DNA from: Bacteroidales bacterium
GTDB lineage: Bacteria; Bacteroidota; Bacteroidia; Bacteroidales; P3
Reading direction: 5' to 3'
DNA length: 53,281 nucleotides
Assembly: GCA_017454015.1 (NCBI GenBank)
Contig: JAFTDW010000033.1
Location: 1-53,281, forward strand
A model generated the notes under the pieces. That model was not told where the DNA came from. It saw only the letters and a list, made by a program, of their open reading frames with translations, and made no database searches. Each line of letters opens with the position of its first letter. Within the stretch, counting starts at the first letter, position 1. This document shows positions 1 to 7,782 of this stretch, piece after piece. Made by a program: the position numbers and the translations under genes.

Positions 1-618
1 TTCGGTTGGGGCACCAGCGGTTGGAACAGCGGAGCCAACTGCTACCAGCCGTGGTCGACCAGCACAGATAGCAGTGACTATTACCCCGGTGGTTCGTACA
101 CCAACAATCTCACCGGAGCCTACGCCAATGCCGACTGGGGCGTGTACAACGCAATATCTAACGGCGGCAACGCCGCCGGTCTGTGGCGCACATTGACGCA
201 GAGTGAGTGGTATTATCTTATAAACACCCGAGCCAATGCATCCAGCAAATGGGGAAACGCCACAGTTGCCGGTGTGAATGGAGTTATACTGTTGCCGGAC
301 AGTTTCACCGACCCTATGAAGAACAACGGCAGCGGTGCTTTTTCGTCGAGCCATTCAGGCTGGAGTGACAACGTGTACAGCGCAGACGACTGGACAACCG
401 CGATGCAGTCCGCCGGCGCAGTGTTCTTGCCGGCCGCAGGCAGCCGCTACAGCATGTGGGTCTACGACGTCGGGTCCATCGGCGGCTACTGGTCGTCCTC
501 GTACTTCGACTACGACGAGAACTACGCGTGCATCGTGTACTTCTACAGCGGCATCCTGTACGCCAGCGGCGCGGACATCCGCTGCGACGGCCTCTCCGTC
601 CGTCTGGTCAGGGGCTAA
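1..618 (+). CDS. FISUMP-domain protein, C-terminal part (gene begins before the window)
   Basis: The frame is open from base 1 (FGWGTSGWNSGANCY...) to a TAA at 616-618, so about 205 C-terminal residues are visible. The text matches the Fibrobacter succinogenes major paralogous (FISUMP) domain: ANADWGVYNAISNGGN, GLWRTLTQSEWYYLINTR, VNGVILLPD, AGAVFLPAAGSRY, GGYWSSS and the terminal SVRLVRG. In Bacteroidales these are usually exported or surface lipoproteins of unknown role. The N-terminus, where a signal peptide would be, lies outside the window. The stretch between GGYWSSS and SVRLVRG is rich in NNC codons (TAC, GAC, TTC, AGC, ATC, GGC, TGC), as in hypervariable C-lectin-like tips. The last residues recur in the gene remnant near 17.05 kb. 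The family is well supported; the function is unknown. Confidence 0.85.
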   Translation, partial: FGWGTSGWNSGANCYQPWSTSTDSSDYYPGGSYTNNLTGAYANADWGVYNAISNGGNAAGLWRTLTQSEWYYLINTRANASSKWGNATVAGVNGVILLPDSFTDPMKNNGSGAFSSSHSGWSDNVYSADDWTTAMQSAGAVFLPAAGSRYSMWVYDVGSIGGYWSSSYFDYDENYACIVYFYSGILYASGADIRCDGLSVRLVRG

Positions 619-646
619 ACATTAATCTTAGCGCATTGCGCCACAC

Positions 647-680
647 AAAAAGGCGGCTGCTGCGCAGCAGCCGCCCTTTT
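647..680 (+). terminator. Rho-independent terminator of the FISUMP gene
   Basis: A perfect 12-bp inverted repeat (652-663 with 664-675, GGCGGCTGCTGC) is preceded by A-rich and followed by T-rich sequence, 33 bp after the stop codon. The arms abut with no spacer, so the real hairpin loop takes a few bases from the stem ends. Confidence 0.85.
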
Positions 681-694
681 CTTGTCCTTCTGAT

Positions 695-725
695 TTTGTC
701 AATTGGCTATTTTTTTGTAACTTTG
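695..725 (+). promoter_or_regulatory. Bacteroidales-type promoter of the AAA ATPase gene
   Basis: TTTG at 695-698 and TAACTTTG at 718-725, separated by 19 bp, match the Bacteroidetes -33/-7 consensus (TTTG and TAnnTTTG). Transcription would start near 732, immediately before the 33-bp repeat array, so the whole array would lie in the mRNA leader. Confidence 0.7.
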
Positions 726-733
726 CATTTCGT

Positions 734-865
734 AAGGTGTTTTCCGTGGAAGACAAAATAATGGTTAAAGTGTTTTCTATAAAAGACATATTATAGTTGA
801 ATGTGTTTTCTGCGGAAGACAAAAAACGCAAGAAAATGTTTTCTAAAAAAAACAAAATGACATGG
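734..865 (+). repeat. Four tandem 33-bp repeats in the AAA ATPase leader
   Basis: Units begin at 734, 767, 800 and 833 with exact 33-bp spacing; each carries (A)GTGTTTTC followed by roughly GGAAGACAAAA. Units 1 and 3 contain GTTTTC-N4-GAAGAC (739-754 in unit 1), a dyad that would pair in RNA with one G-U. Unit 2 has one mismatch. Unit 4 can form TGTTTT/AAAACA. The last unit runs into the start codon at 862. The array is not CRISPR-like: there are no unique spacers. Confidence 0.85.
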
Positions 866-2061
866 ATGAGCTGTATAAAAAACATGATGTAATGCTGCGT
901 GGCACAAGCCTCAAGATAGTGCGGGACTATATGCATAACATCAACTGGAAGGCTCCAATGCTGTGTCTGCGCGGGGCGCGCGGCGTGGGCAAGTCGACAC
1001 TTCTGCGGCAATATGCCAAGACGAATTTCCCGGCGGGCAGCGAAGAAGTGCTTTACTGCTCGGTGGACGGCATGTATTTCTCCACCCACAGCATACTCGA
1101 CGTGGCGGAGAAGTTCAACCAGAGAGGCGGGCAGCTCCTGATACTGGACGAAGTACACAAGTACAATGGGTGGAGTCGCGAGGTTAAGGAAGTGGCTGAC
1201 CTATATCCTGATATGAGGGTTATGCTCAGCGGCTCGTCGATGCTTACTTTGACCGACGGTGATGTGGACCTGTCGCGCCGCTGTGTGTGGCACGATGTGC
1301 CGGGACTTTCGTTCAGGGAGTACCTCCAGTTCTATAAGGGCATAGAGTTGCCAGTGATAACCTTCGACGAGCTGCTGGCAGACAGCAAGCGGGCGGCGGC
1401 TATGGTCAACGAGGCGTGCAGGCCACTGCAGCATTTCCATGACTACCTGCGCTACGGCTATTACCCATACTACCTCAAAAACAAGGTGGACTATTACACT
1501 ATTGTGGAACAGACGCTCAACTATGCCATAGAGGTGGAGCTGCCAGTGCTGCGCGGAGTCGACCCGGCAAACAGCCGGAAGCTCAAGGCACTCGTGTCGG
1601 TGCTTGCCCATCTGGTGCCGTTCGAAGTGGATGTCAGCAAGCTGTCGGCGACCATCGGAGTCACACGCGGCACTGTCATAGAATACCTGCGGTATCTTGC
1701 CGACGCTGGAATTCTCTCGTTATTATACAGTGACCTGCTGTCGGTAAAGAAGATGCAGAAACCCGACAAGATATATCTTGACAATCCCAACCTGCTCTAT
1801 GCCATTGCAGGCGGCGGCGTGAATATCGGCACCGCCCGTGAATGTTTTGTCGTCAATCAGCTGAAGTATAAGCATAAGGTGGAATACGGGCGCACAAGCG
1901 GCGACTTTATGGTCGACGGGCAGTGGACTTTCGAGGTTGGCGGCGAGGGCAAGGACTATAGTCAGATAGCCGACCTGCCGGACTCGTTCATACTTGCCGA
2001 CGACATAGAGATGCCACATGGCAATAAAATACCGCTGTGGCTGGTGGGGTTTCTGTATTAG
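862..2061 (+). CDS. AAA ATPase with DUF4143-type C-terminal region
   Basis: The 399-residue protein is an orphan P-loop ATPase of the AAA_14/DUF4143 type. The Walker A motif GARGVGKST is at residues 38-46 and Walker B LLILDE at 92-97, followed by the sensor-like SGSSM. The C-terminal half contains a winged-helix-like stretch (around TIGVTRGTVIEYLRYL) and a C-terminal EVGGEGKD typical of the DUF4143 nuclease-like fold. The family is very abundant in Bacteroidetes and archaea; its role is not established. The first ATG in frame is 862, at the end of the 33-bp repeat array. A strong promoter precedes it and a weak hairpin follows, so it is probably transcribed alone. Family assignment is firm; function is unknown. 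Confidence 0.9.
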   Translation: MDELYKKHDVMLRGTSLKIVRDYMHNINWKAPMLCLRGARGVGKSTLLRQYAKTNFPAGSEEVLYCSVDGMYFSTHSILDVAEKFNQRGGQLLILDEVHKYNGWSREVKEVADLYPDMRVMLSGSSMLTLTDGDVDLSRRCVWHDVPGLSFREYLQFYKGIELPVITFDELLADSKRAAAMVNEACRPLQHFHDYLRYGYYPYYLKNKVDYYTIVEQTLNYAIEVELPVLRGVDPANSRKLKALVSVLAHLVPFEVDVSKLSATIGVTRGTVIEYLRYLADAGILSLLYSDLLSVKKMQKPDKIYLDNPNLLYAIAGGGVNIGTARECFVVNQLKYKHKVEYGRTSGDFMVDGQWTFEVGGEGKDYSQIADLPDSFILADDIEMPHGNKIPLWLVGFLY

Positions 2062-2080
2062 AAGAGCCCCGTGGGCTCTT
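2062..2080 (+). terminator. Possible weak terminator after the AAA ATPase gene
   Basis: An 8-bp stem (AAGAGCCC, 2062-2069, with GGGCTCTT, 2073-2080) and a 3-base loop start directly after the stop codon. Only a short T run follows (2079-2081), so termination is uncertain. The rest of the interval to 2272 shows no gene and no glycine riboswitch-like structure that I can recognise. Confidence 0.5.
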
Positions 2081-2272
2081 TGAAAGTGCCCATTTCCCTT
2101 TTCGCTATCGAAACATCCACTGGATTATTATTCCCTCCGGTGCGCTGGGGTGTCCGCTTGCTTGATGAAAATGAGGGGGTTGGTGGGGCTTGGGGTATGG
2201 GCAGAGGTGGCGTTGTTAATTAACATTGAATAATTTTTATTATAAAAAGCAGTGATTAACGAATAAAAATCG

Positions 2273-2280
2273 TACCTTTG
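2273..2280 (+). promoter_or_regulatory. -7 element upstream of gcvP
   Basis: TACCTTTG fits the Bacteroidetes -7 consensus TAnnTTTG and lies 48 bp before the gcvP start, within AT-rich DNA. No good TTTG is present at the -33 position. Confidence 0.6.
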
Positions 2281-2328
2281 CTTTTTGTAATCAAAGTGTA
2301 ATAATAACATAATAACAACAACAATAAT

Positions 2329-5175
2329 ATGATTACCAACAATTTTGCTGTGCGCCACAATGGCGTTTCCAAAGCTGCCGATGAGCAGAAAATGCTGGCA
2401 GAAATCGGCGTTTCGTCGATGGATGAGCTAATCGAGAAGGCTGTGCCTTCGGCCATACGTCTTCCCAACCCCCTCGCCTTGCCCGATGGCATCAACGAGT
2501 ATGAGTTCCTTGCCCGTTGCCGCAGCCTCGCCCAGAAGAACAAGATGTACAAGAGCTACATCGGCATGGGCTACTATGGCACCATCACCCCGTCGGTTAT
2601 CCAGCGCAACGTGTTCGAGAATGCCGGATGGTACACAGCCTACACCCCCTACCAGACCGAGATAAGCCAGGGCCGCCTTGAGGCTCTGATGACCTACCAG
2701 ACCATGGTGAGCGCCATGACGGGTATGCCTCTTGCCAACGCATCGCTCCTCGACGAGGCTACCGCCGGCGGCGAGTGCATGATAATGTTCTTCAACAGCC
2801 GCAGCCGCGAGGCTGTCAAGGCTGGCGCCAACAAGATCTTCGTCGACAACGGCGTCTTCCCCCAGACCCTCGACGTGATGCGCACCAATGCCGCCCCCCG
2901 TGGCATTGAGATTGTTACCGGCGACGCCGCCAAGATGGAGCTCGACAACACCTACTTCGGTGCCGTGGTGCAGTACCCCGACCAGTTCGGCTCGGTCAAC
3001 GACTACACCGAGTTCATAGCCAACGCCCATGCCAAGGGTATCTTTGTGGGTGTCGCCACCGACCTCATGGCTCTGGCGGTGCTCAAGACCCCGGGCGAGA
3101 TGGGTGCCGACTGCGCCTTCGGCAGCTCGCAGCGTTTTGGTCTGCCTATGGGCTTCGGCGGCCCCCACGCCGGTTTCTTCGCCATCACTGAGGCTTTCAA
3201 GCGCAGCTTTCCCGGCCGTATCATAGGCTGGAGCGTCGACGCCAAGGGCAACCCCGCACTGCGTATGGCTCTCGGTATGCGTGAGCAGCACATCAAGCGC
3301 GAGAAAGCCACCTCCAACATCTGCACCGCCTCGGCTCTCCAAGCCATCATGAGCGGCTTCTACGCCGCATGGCACGGCCCCGAAGGCATCAAGCGCATAG
3401 CCTGCAACATACACAAGATGGCCGGCAAGCTCGCCGCTGGCGCCGAGAAGCTGGGCTACAAGCAGCACAACAAGGTGTTCTTCGACACCCTCGCGCTGCA
3501 GTGCCCCGTGGCTACCGACAAGGTGCGCGAAGTGGCCCTCAAGCATGAGATGAACTTCCGCTATATATGCAGCGAGTGCATAGGCATAAGCCTTGACGAG
3601 ACCACCTGCAAGGCCGACATAGAGGCTATCCTCGCAGTGCTCGCCGAGGCCGCCGGCAAGCGGGCCGAGCCGGTAGAGTGCACAGGCTGCTGCTGCGCAG
3701 AGCCTCAGGACATCCCCGAGCAGCTCATGCGCAAGAGCGCCTACCTCACCCAGAAGGTGTTCAACCAGTACCACAGCGAGACGGAGATGATGCGCTACAT
3801 GAAGAAGCTGGAGGTGAAAGACCTCAGCCTCAACCGCGCCATGATCCCGCTGGGAAGCTGCACCATGAAGCTCAACGCCGCCGCCGAGATGCTGCCCCTC
3901 AGCTGGTCGCGCTTCGGCGCCATGCACCCCTTCGTGCCCGAAGACCAGGCTCAGGGCTCCATAGAGCTCGCCAAGGAGCTTGAGAGCATGCTGGCCACCG
4001 TGACCGGCATGGCCGGTGTGTCGCTGCAACCCAACTCGGGCGCAGCTGGCGAGTACAGCGGACTTACCGTGATACGCAACTACCACATCGACCGCGGCGA
4101 CACGCAGCGCAACATCTGCCTTATCCCCGCTTCGGCCCACGGCACCAACCCCGCCTCGGCTGCCAAGGCCGGCATGACGGTGGTGGTGGTGAAGTGCGAC
4201 GAGCGCGGCGATGTCGACATTGAAGACCTCAAGGTGAAAGTGGCAGAGGCTGGCGACCGCCTCAGCTGCATCATGATAACCTACCCGTCGACCCACGGCG
4301 CCTTTGAAGAGGGCATACTCGAGATTGTCGACATCATACACCGTGCCGGCGGCCTCGTCTACATGGACGGCGCCAACATGAACGCCCAGATAGGTCTCAC
4401 CTCGCCGGGGCACATGGGAGCCGACGTGTGCCACCTCAACCTCCACAAGTCGTTTGCAGGCCCTCACGGCGGCGGCGGCGCCGGTGTAGGCCCTATCGCT
4501 GTCAGCCAGAAGCTGCTCGACTTCCTGCCGCGCCACTCGCAGCGCAAGGTGGGAGGCGACAAAGGCAACGCCATGGCTGCCGCTCCTTACGGCAACTTCC
4601 TCCTGCTGCCCATCAGCTACGGCTACCTCCTCATGCTGGGCGGCTGCGGCCTCACCGAGGCTACCAAGCACGCCATACTCAACGCCAACTACCTCCGCGC
4701 TCGTCTGCAGAAACACTACAAGATTCTCTACACCAACAAGAACGGCATGTGCGGCCATGAGATGATTGTCGACTTCAGCTTCTGCAGCCTCAAGATAGGC
4801 GTGGGCGACATAGCACGCCGTCTCGACGACTACGGCTTCCATGCACCTACCGTGGCATTCCCCGTGCATAACACCCTCATGGTGGAGCCCACCGAGAGCG
4901 AGCCGCTCTCCGAGCTCGACCGCTTCTGCGATGCCATGATAAGCATCAAGGGCGAGATCGACGACGTGCTGGCGGGCCGCTATGACGAGAAGAACAACCC
5001 CATAGCCAACGCCCCACACACCATGCAGGTGGTATGCGCCGACGAGTGGAACTACCCCTACAGCCGCAAGACTGCCGCCTTCCCCATGGAACACGGCGAC
5101 AAGTACTGGCCGACAATCAGCAAGATCGACGACGCCTATGGCGACCGTAACCTCCAAGCCGTATGGCCTGAATAA
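2329..5175 (+). CDS. gcvP: Glycine dehydrogenase (aminomethyl-transferring), P protein of the glycine cleavage system
   Basis: The 948-residue protein decarboxylates glycine with pyridoxal phosphate (PLP) and passes the aminomethyl group to the lipoyl H protein. It is full length, with the two P-protein halves fused as in E. coli rather than split. The PLP-binding site is recognisable in NLHKSFAGPHGGGG; by family knowledge K707 (codon at 4447) forms the Schiff base. Other signatures are GSCTMKLN, NSGAAGEYSG and PASAHGTNPASA. The T and H protein genes are not adjacent, so the system is dispersed in this genome. A strong terminator follows at 5284-5340. The 909-residue open frame on the opposite strand is a codon-bias shadow. 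Confidence 0.97.
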   Translation: MITNNFAVRHNGVSKAADEQKMLAEIGVSSMDELIEKAVPSAIRLPNPLALPDGINEYEFLARCRSLAQKNKMYKSYIGMGYYGTITPSVIQRNVFENAGWYTAYTPYQTEISQGRLEALMTYQTMVSAMTGMPLANASLLDEATAGGECMIMFFNSRSREAVKAGANKIFVDNGVFPQTLDVMRTNAAPRGIEIVTGDAAKMELDNTYFGAVVQYPDQFGSVNDYTEFIANAHAKGIFVGVATDLMALAVLKTPGEMGADCAFGSSQRFGLPMGFGGPHAGFFAITEAFKRSFPGRIIGWSVDAKGNPALRMALGMREQHIKREKATSNICTASALQAIMSGFYAAWHGPEGIKRIACNIHKMAGKLAAGAEKLGYKQHNKVFFDTLALQCPVATDKVREVALKHEMNFRYICSECIGISLDETTCKADIEAILAVLAEAAGKRAEPVECTGCCCAEPQDIPEQLMRKSAYLTQKVFNQYHSETEMMRYMKKLEVKDLSLNRAMIPLGSCTMKLNAAAEMLPLSWSRFGAMHPFVPEDQAQGSIELAKELESMLATVTGMAGVSLQPNSGAAGEYSGLTVIRNYHIDRGDTQRNICLIPASAHGTNPASAAKAGMTVVVVKCDERGDVDIEDLKVKVAEAGDRLSCIMITYPSTHGAFEEGILEIVDIIHRAGGLVYMDGANMNAQIGLTSPGHMGADVCHLNLHKSFAGPHGGGGAGVGPIAVSQKLLDFLPRHSQRKVGGDKGNAMAAAPYGNFLLLPISYGYLLMLGGCGLTEATKHAILNANYLRARLQKHYKILYTNKNGMCGHEMIVDFSFCSLKIGVGDIARRLDDYGFHAPTVAFPVHNTLMVEPTESEPLSELDRFCDAMISIKGEIDDVLAGRYDEKNNPIANAPHTMQVVCADEWNYPYSRKTAAFPMEHGDKYWPTISKIDDAYGDRNLQAVWPE

Positions 5176-5283
5176 TCATCGCCAACCTCCAATAAACAGT
5201 AAAATGAATACTAAATCAAAACTGTTTCTAATGTTAAGTTCAATTTATTGGAGGCGACCTGCTGTGAATAGTTAATTGCAATT

Positions 5284-5340
5284 GAATGTCGGGTGGTTGG
5301 TTTGCTATAACTAACTGCCCGACATTCTGTTTTTTTTGTT
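5284..5340 (+). terminator. Strong terminator after gcvP, immediately before yggS
   Basis: A long stem (5284-5302 with 5309-5327; GAATGTCGGG pairs with CCCGACATTC and continues through GTTGGTT/AACTAAC with wobble pairs) has a 6-base loop and is followed by a T run (5330-5337). It ends only about 7 bp before the yggS ATG, so it could also act on yggS transcription. Confidence 0.85.
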
Positions 5341-5346
5341 ACAGTC

Positions 5347-6039
5347 ATGTCTAACATCAGTGAGAAACTCCAGAGCGTGAAGTCCTCGCTTCCCGAGGGC
5401 GTGAAGGTGGTGGCGGTGTCCAAGCTCAAGCCAGCCTCCGACATCAAAGAGGCATACGATGCAGGGCATCGTCTCTTTGGCGAGAACTATGCCACGGAGA
5501 TGCGCGACAAGCACCAGGAGCTGCCTGCCGACATAGAGTGGCACTTCATAGGCCACCTGCAGAAGAACAAGATCAAGTACATCATACAGTACGTGAGTCT
5601 TATCCACGGTATCGACAGCCTTGAACTGTTGCAGGCTGTCAACGACCATGCAGCCCGCGCAGGCAGGGTGGTCGATGTGTTGCTACAGTTCCACATAGCC
5701 ACGGAGGCCACCAAGTTCGGCATGGACATGCAGGAGGCCTGCGAAGCCCTCGACTGGGTGGCTGCCGCCTCGCGGAGCGAGGCGGGCCTTCACGTGAGGC
5801 CCGTGGGCGTCATGGGTATGGCTACCAACACGCCCGACAGAGAGCTGGTGCGCAGCGAGTTCCGCACGCTGAAAGGCTACTTCGACACCGTCAAGGCTAC
5901 GCGTTTTGCCAACGACCCAAGCTGGAAAGAGGTGTCGATGGGCATGAGCGCCGACTACCACATAGCGGTGGAGGAGGGCTCGACAATGGTGCGGATAGGC
6001 AGCGCCATATTCGGACCGAGAGACTACAGCAAGAAATGA
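5347..6039 (+). CDS. yggS: YggS/PROSC family PLP-binding homeostasis protein
   Basis: The 230-residue protein belongs to the PLP-binding protein family that buffers pyridoxal phosphate and affects amino-acid metabolism. The single domain is a TIM barrel. AVSKLKP contains the expected PLP lysine (K26), followed by FGENYATEM, WHFIGHLQKNK, LLQFHIATEATKFG and the phosphate-binding end MGMSADYHIAVEEGSTMVRIG. The length is normal for the family. It follows the PLP enzyme gcvP, but a terminator lies between them and no separate promoter could be recognised. Confidence 0.95.
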   Translation: MSNISEKLQSVKSSLPEGVKVVAVSKLKPASDIKEAYDAGHRLFGENYATEMRDKHQELPADIEWHFIGHLQKNKIKYIIQYVSLIHGIDSLELLQAVNDHAARAGRVVDVLLQFHIATEATKFGMDMQEACEALDWVAAASRSEAGLHVRPVGVMGMATNTPDRELVRSEFRTLKGYFDTVKATRFANDPSWKEVSMGMSADYHIAVEEGSTMVRIGSAIFGPRDYSKK

Positions 6040-6054
6040 CTCCCTTGTCAAACC

Positions 6055-6129
6055 AACGTTTTCGTTAAGCAAGAGCAGTGGAAGCTTGCTTACACTGCCG
6101 CAGCCAGAAAACGACTCACGAAATGGAAC
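6055..6129 (+). repeat. Dispersed intergenic repeat, family 1, copy A
   Basis: It starts AACGTTTTCGTTAAGC and ends AGAAAACGACTCACGAAATGG, with a core containing GCAGTG...CACTGC. The same framework recurs at 14869-14954. The ends are roughly inverted (CGTTTTCG... versus ...GAAAACG). It looks like a short palindromic repeat of the REP or MITE kind. Confidence 0.75.
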
Positions 6130-6225
6130 CAATCCATCAATTTGCAAAAACCAACAACAACCAAACGCCAAGCAAGGGGATGAACCACACGGATGGCACC
6201 CTCCTTCAACCGGCATAAAGAGACT

Positions 6226-7110
6226 ATGCAGATTTTCAAGAAAAAGAGCAATATAGTGCTCTCCTATGTGCTCATCACGTTGGGCATCATAACCTACACC
6301 TTTGCGTGGGCGGCTTTCATGTTGCCCAGCAAGATAATAGGCGGCGGCGTGTCGGGTATCTCGTCGATACTCTACTTCCTGCTGCCGATACATATCCCAG
6401 TGGGTATCATGAACCTTGTCATCAACGCCCTACTGGTGCTGTTGGGCTTCAAGATGCTGGGCTCGCGGTTCGGCGTCAATACCATTTACGGCATTGTCAT
6501 GTCGTCGCTTATGTTTATCATGTGGCAGCAGGTGCTTCATGTGGAGGAGTGGTTCCATGTGGAGGAGTTTGGCAGCTTTATGTGTGCCATACTCGGCGGC
6601 GCCATCTGTGGCGCCGGCATAGGGCTCACCTTCTCTATGGGCGGCAACAGCGGCGGCACCGACATCATTGCGCTCATAGTGAGCAAGTACTACAATATCT
6701 CGCCGGGCAAGGTTATCATGTACCTCGACATAGTCATCATAGGCTGCTCTTTCTTTGTGTCGCACAAGATTGAGAACGTGGTGTTTGGCTATATAGTGAT
6801 GGTAACCATGACCTATGTGCTCGACATGGTGATAGACGGCAACAAGCAGTCGTATCAGGTTATGGTGTTTTCGCCCAAGAGCCGCGAGATAGGCGAGGCC
6901 ATAACCCGCGAGGTGGGCCGCGGCGCCACGCTCCTCGAGGGCGAAGGCTGCTACACCGGCAAAGAGCAGCAGGTGCTTATGCTTATTGTACACAAGACCG
7001 ACAAGCCGCACGTGATGCAGATAATCAACCGTATCGACAACTCGGCGTTTATCAGCGTTGCCAAGGTGCAGGGCGTTTATGGAAAGAACTTTGAAAAACT
7101 CAAACTATAG
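6226..7110 (+). CDS. YitT family membrane protein (DUF161 and DUF2179 domains)
   Basis: From the ATG at 6226 (MQIFKKKSNIV) the protein has 294 residues; an upstream ATG at 6193 would add 11 residues without a membrane character and is less likely. Five to six hydrophobic segments (for example VLSYVLITLGIITYTFAW and VPVGIMNLVINALLVLLGF-like) are followed by a cytosolic DUF2179 domain of about 80 residues with GRGATLLEGEGCYTGKEQQV. GGNSGGTDIIA in the fourth loop is a family signature. The transported substrate of YitT proteins is unknown. The rpe gene starts 2 bp after the stop, so the two are probably co-transcribed. Confidence 0.9.
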   Translation: MQIFKKKSNIVLSYVLITLGIITYTFAWAAFMLPSKIIGGGVSGISSILYFLLPIHIPVGIMNLVINALLVLLGFKMLGSRFGVNTIYGIVMSSLMFIMWQQVLHVEEWFHVEEFGSFMCAILGGAICGAGIGLTFSMGGNSGGTDIIALIVSKYYNISPGKVIMYLDIVIIGCSFFVSHKIENVVFGYIVMVTMTYVLDMVIDGNKQSYQVMVFSPKSREIGEAITREVGRGATLLEGEGCYTGKEQQVLMLIVHKTDKPHVMQIINRIDNSAFISVAKVQGVYGKNFEKLKL

Positions 7111-7112
7111 TC

Positions 7113-7769
7113 ATGTCAAGCGTTAAACTACTCTCTCCGTCGCTGCTCAGTGCCGACTTCGGGCACCTTGCCAACGATATAACAATGCTCAACAACAGCG
7201 AGTGCGACTGGCTGCATGTTGACGTAATGGATGGCGACTTTGTGCCCAACATAAGTTTCGGGCAGCCGGTGCTGAAACATATCAAGCGTTTCGCTGCCAA
7301 GCCGTTGGATGTACACCTCATGGTTACCGAGCCGTCGCGTTATGTGCGAGAGTTCGTCGATGCCGGTGCCGCGTGGGTCACCGTGCATGCCGAAGCCTGC
7401 CGCCACCTCGACCGCACGTTGCGGCTGGTGCGCGAGTGCGGCGTGAAGAGCGGCGTGGCTCTCAACCCCGCCACGCCGGTGTCGGCGGTGGAGAATGTGG
7501 TGGAGCTGTGCGACCTGGTGCTGCTGATGTCGGTAAACCCGGGCTTTGGCGGCCAGAAGTTCATAGAGAACACCTACAAGAAGATTGAGCAGCTCTGCGC
7601 GTTGCGCAGCAGCAGGGGAGGGGAGTTCCTCATCTCCGTCGACGGTGGTGTCAACGACAAGAACGCCGCCAACCTCTACGCCGCGGGCTGCGACGTGCTG
7701 GTGGCCGGCAACGCCGTATTCGCCGCACCCAACCCTACAGAGATGATAAGCCGACTGAAAAAGATGTAG
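7113..7769 (+). CDS. rpe: Ribulose-phosphate 3-epimerase
   Basis: The 218-residue TIM-barrel enzyme interconverts ribulose 5-phosphate and xylulose 5-phosphate in the pentose phosphate pathway. Metal and catalytic residues are in place: H35 and D37 in LHVDVMDGDFVPN, H68 in DVHLMV, and D177 in SVDGGV. The phosphate-binding MSVNPGFGGQKF loop is intact. It starts 2 bp after the YitT-type gene and is followed after 13 bp by the dipeptidase gene, so the three probably form one operon. Confidence 0.97.
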   Translation: MSSVKLLSPSLLSADFGHLANDITMLNNSECDWLHVDVMDGDFVPNISFGQPVLKHIKRFAAKPLDVHLMVTEPSRYVREFVDAGAAWVTVHAEACRHLDRTLRLVRECGVKSGVALNPATPVSAVENVVELCDLVLLMSVNPGFGGQKFIENTYKKIEQLCALRSSRGGEFLISVDGGVNDKNAANLYAAGCDVLVAGNAVFAAPNPTEMISRLKKM

Positions 7770-7782
7770 TTATAGTATCATA

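Noticed and set aside
734-865. CRISPR array
   Set aside because: Repeats are directly adjacent without spacers, and there are no cas genes.
628-1158. A - strand frame with repeated ENT(F/L) segments opposite the leader of the AAA ATPase
   Set aside because: The protein repeat is produced by the 33-bp DNA repeats (a multiple of three) and the frame then runs antisense to the ATPase gene.
2081-2328. Glycine riboswitch before gcvP
   Set aside because: No paired conserved glycine-aptamer core could be recognised; only a promoter-like -7 element is visible.
2428-5157. A 909-residue open frame on the strand opposite to gcvP
   Set aside because: It lies wholly antisense to a clear gcvP gene, its product is low-complexity (His, Val, Ala, Gly-rich) and matches no family. 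It is a shadow of GC-rich codon use.
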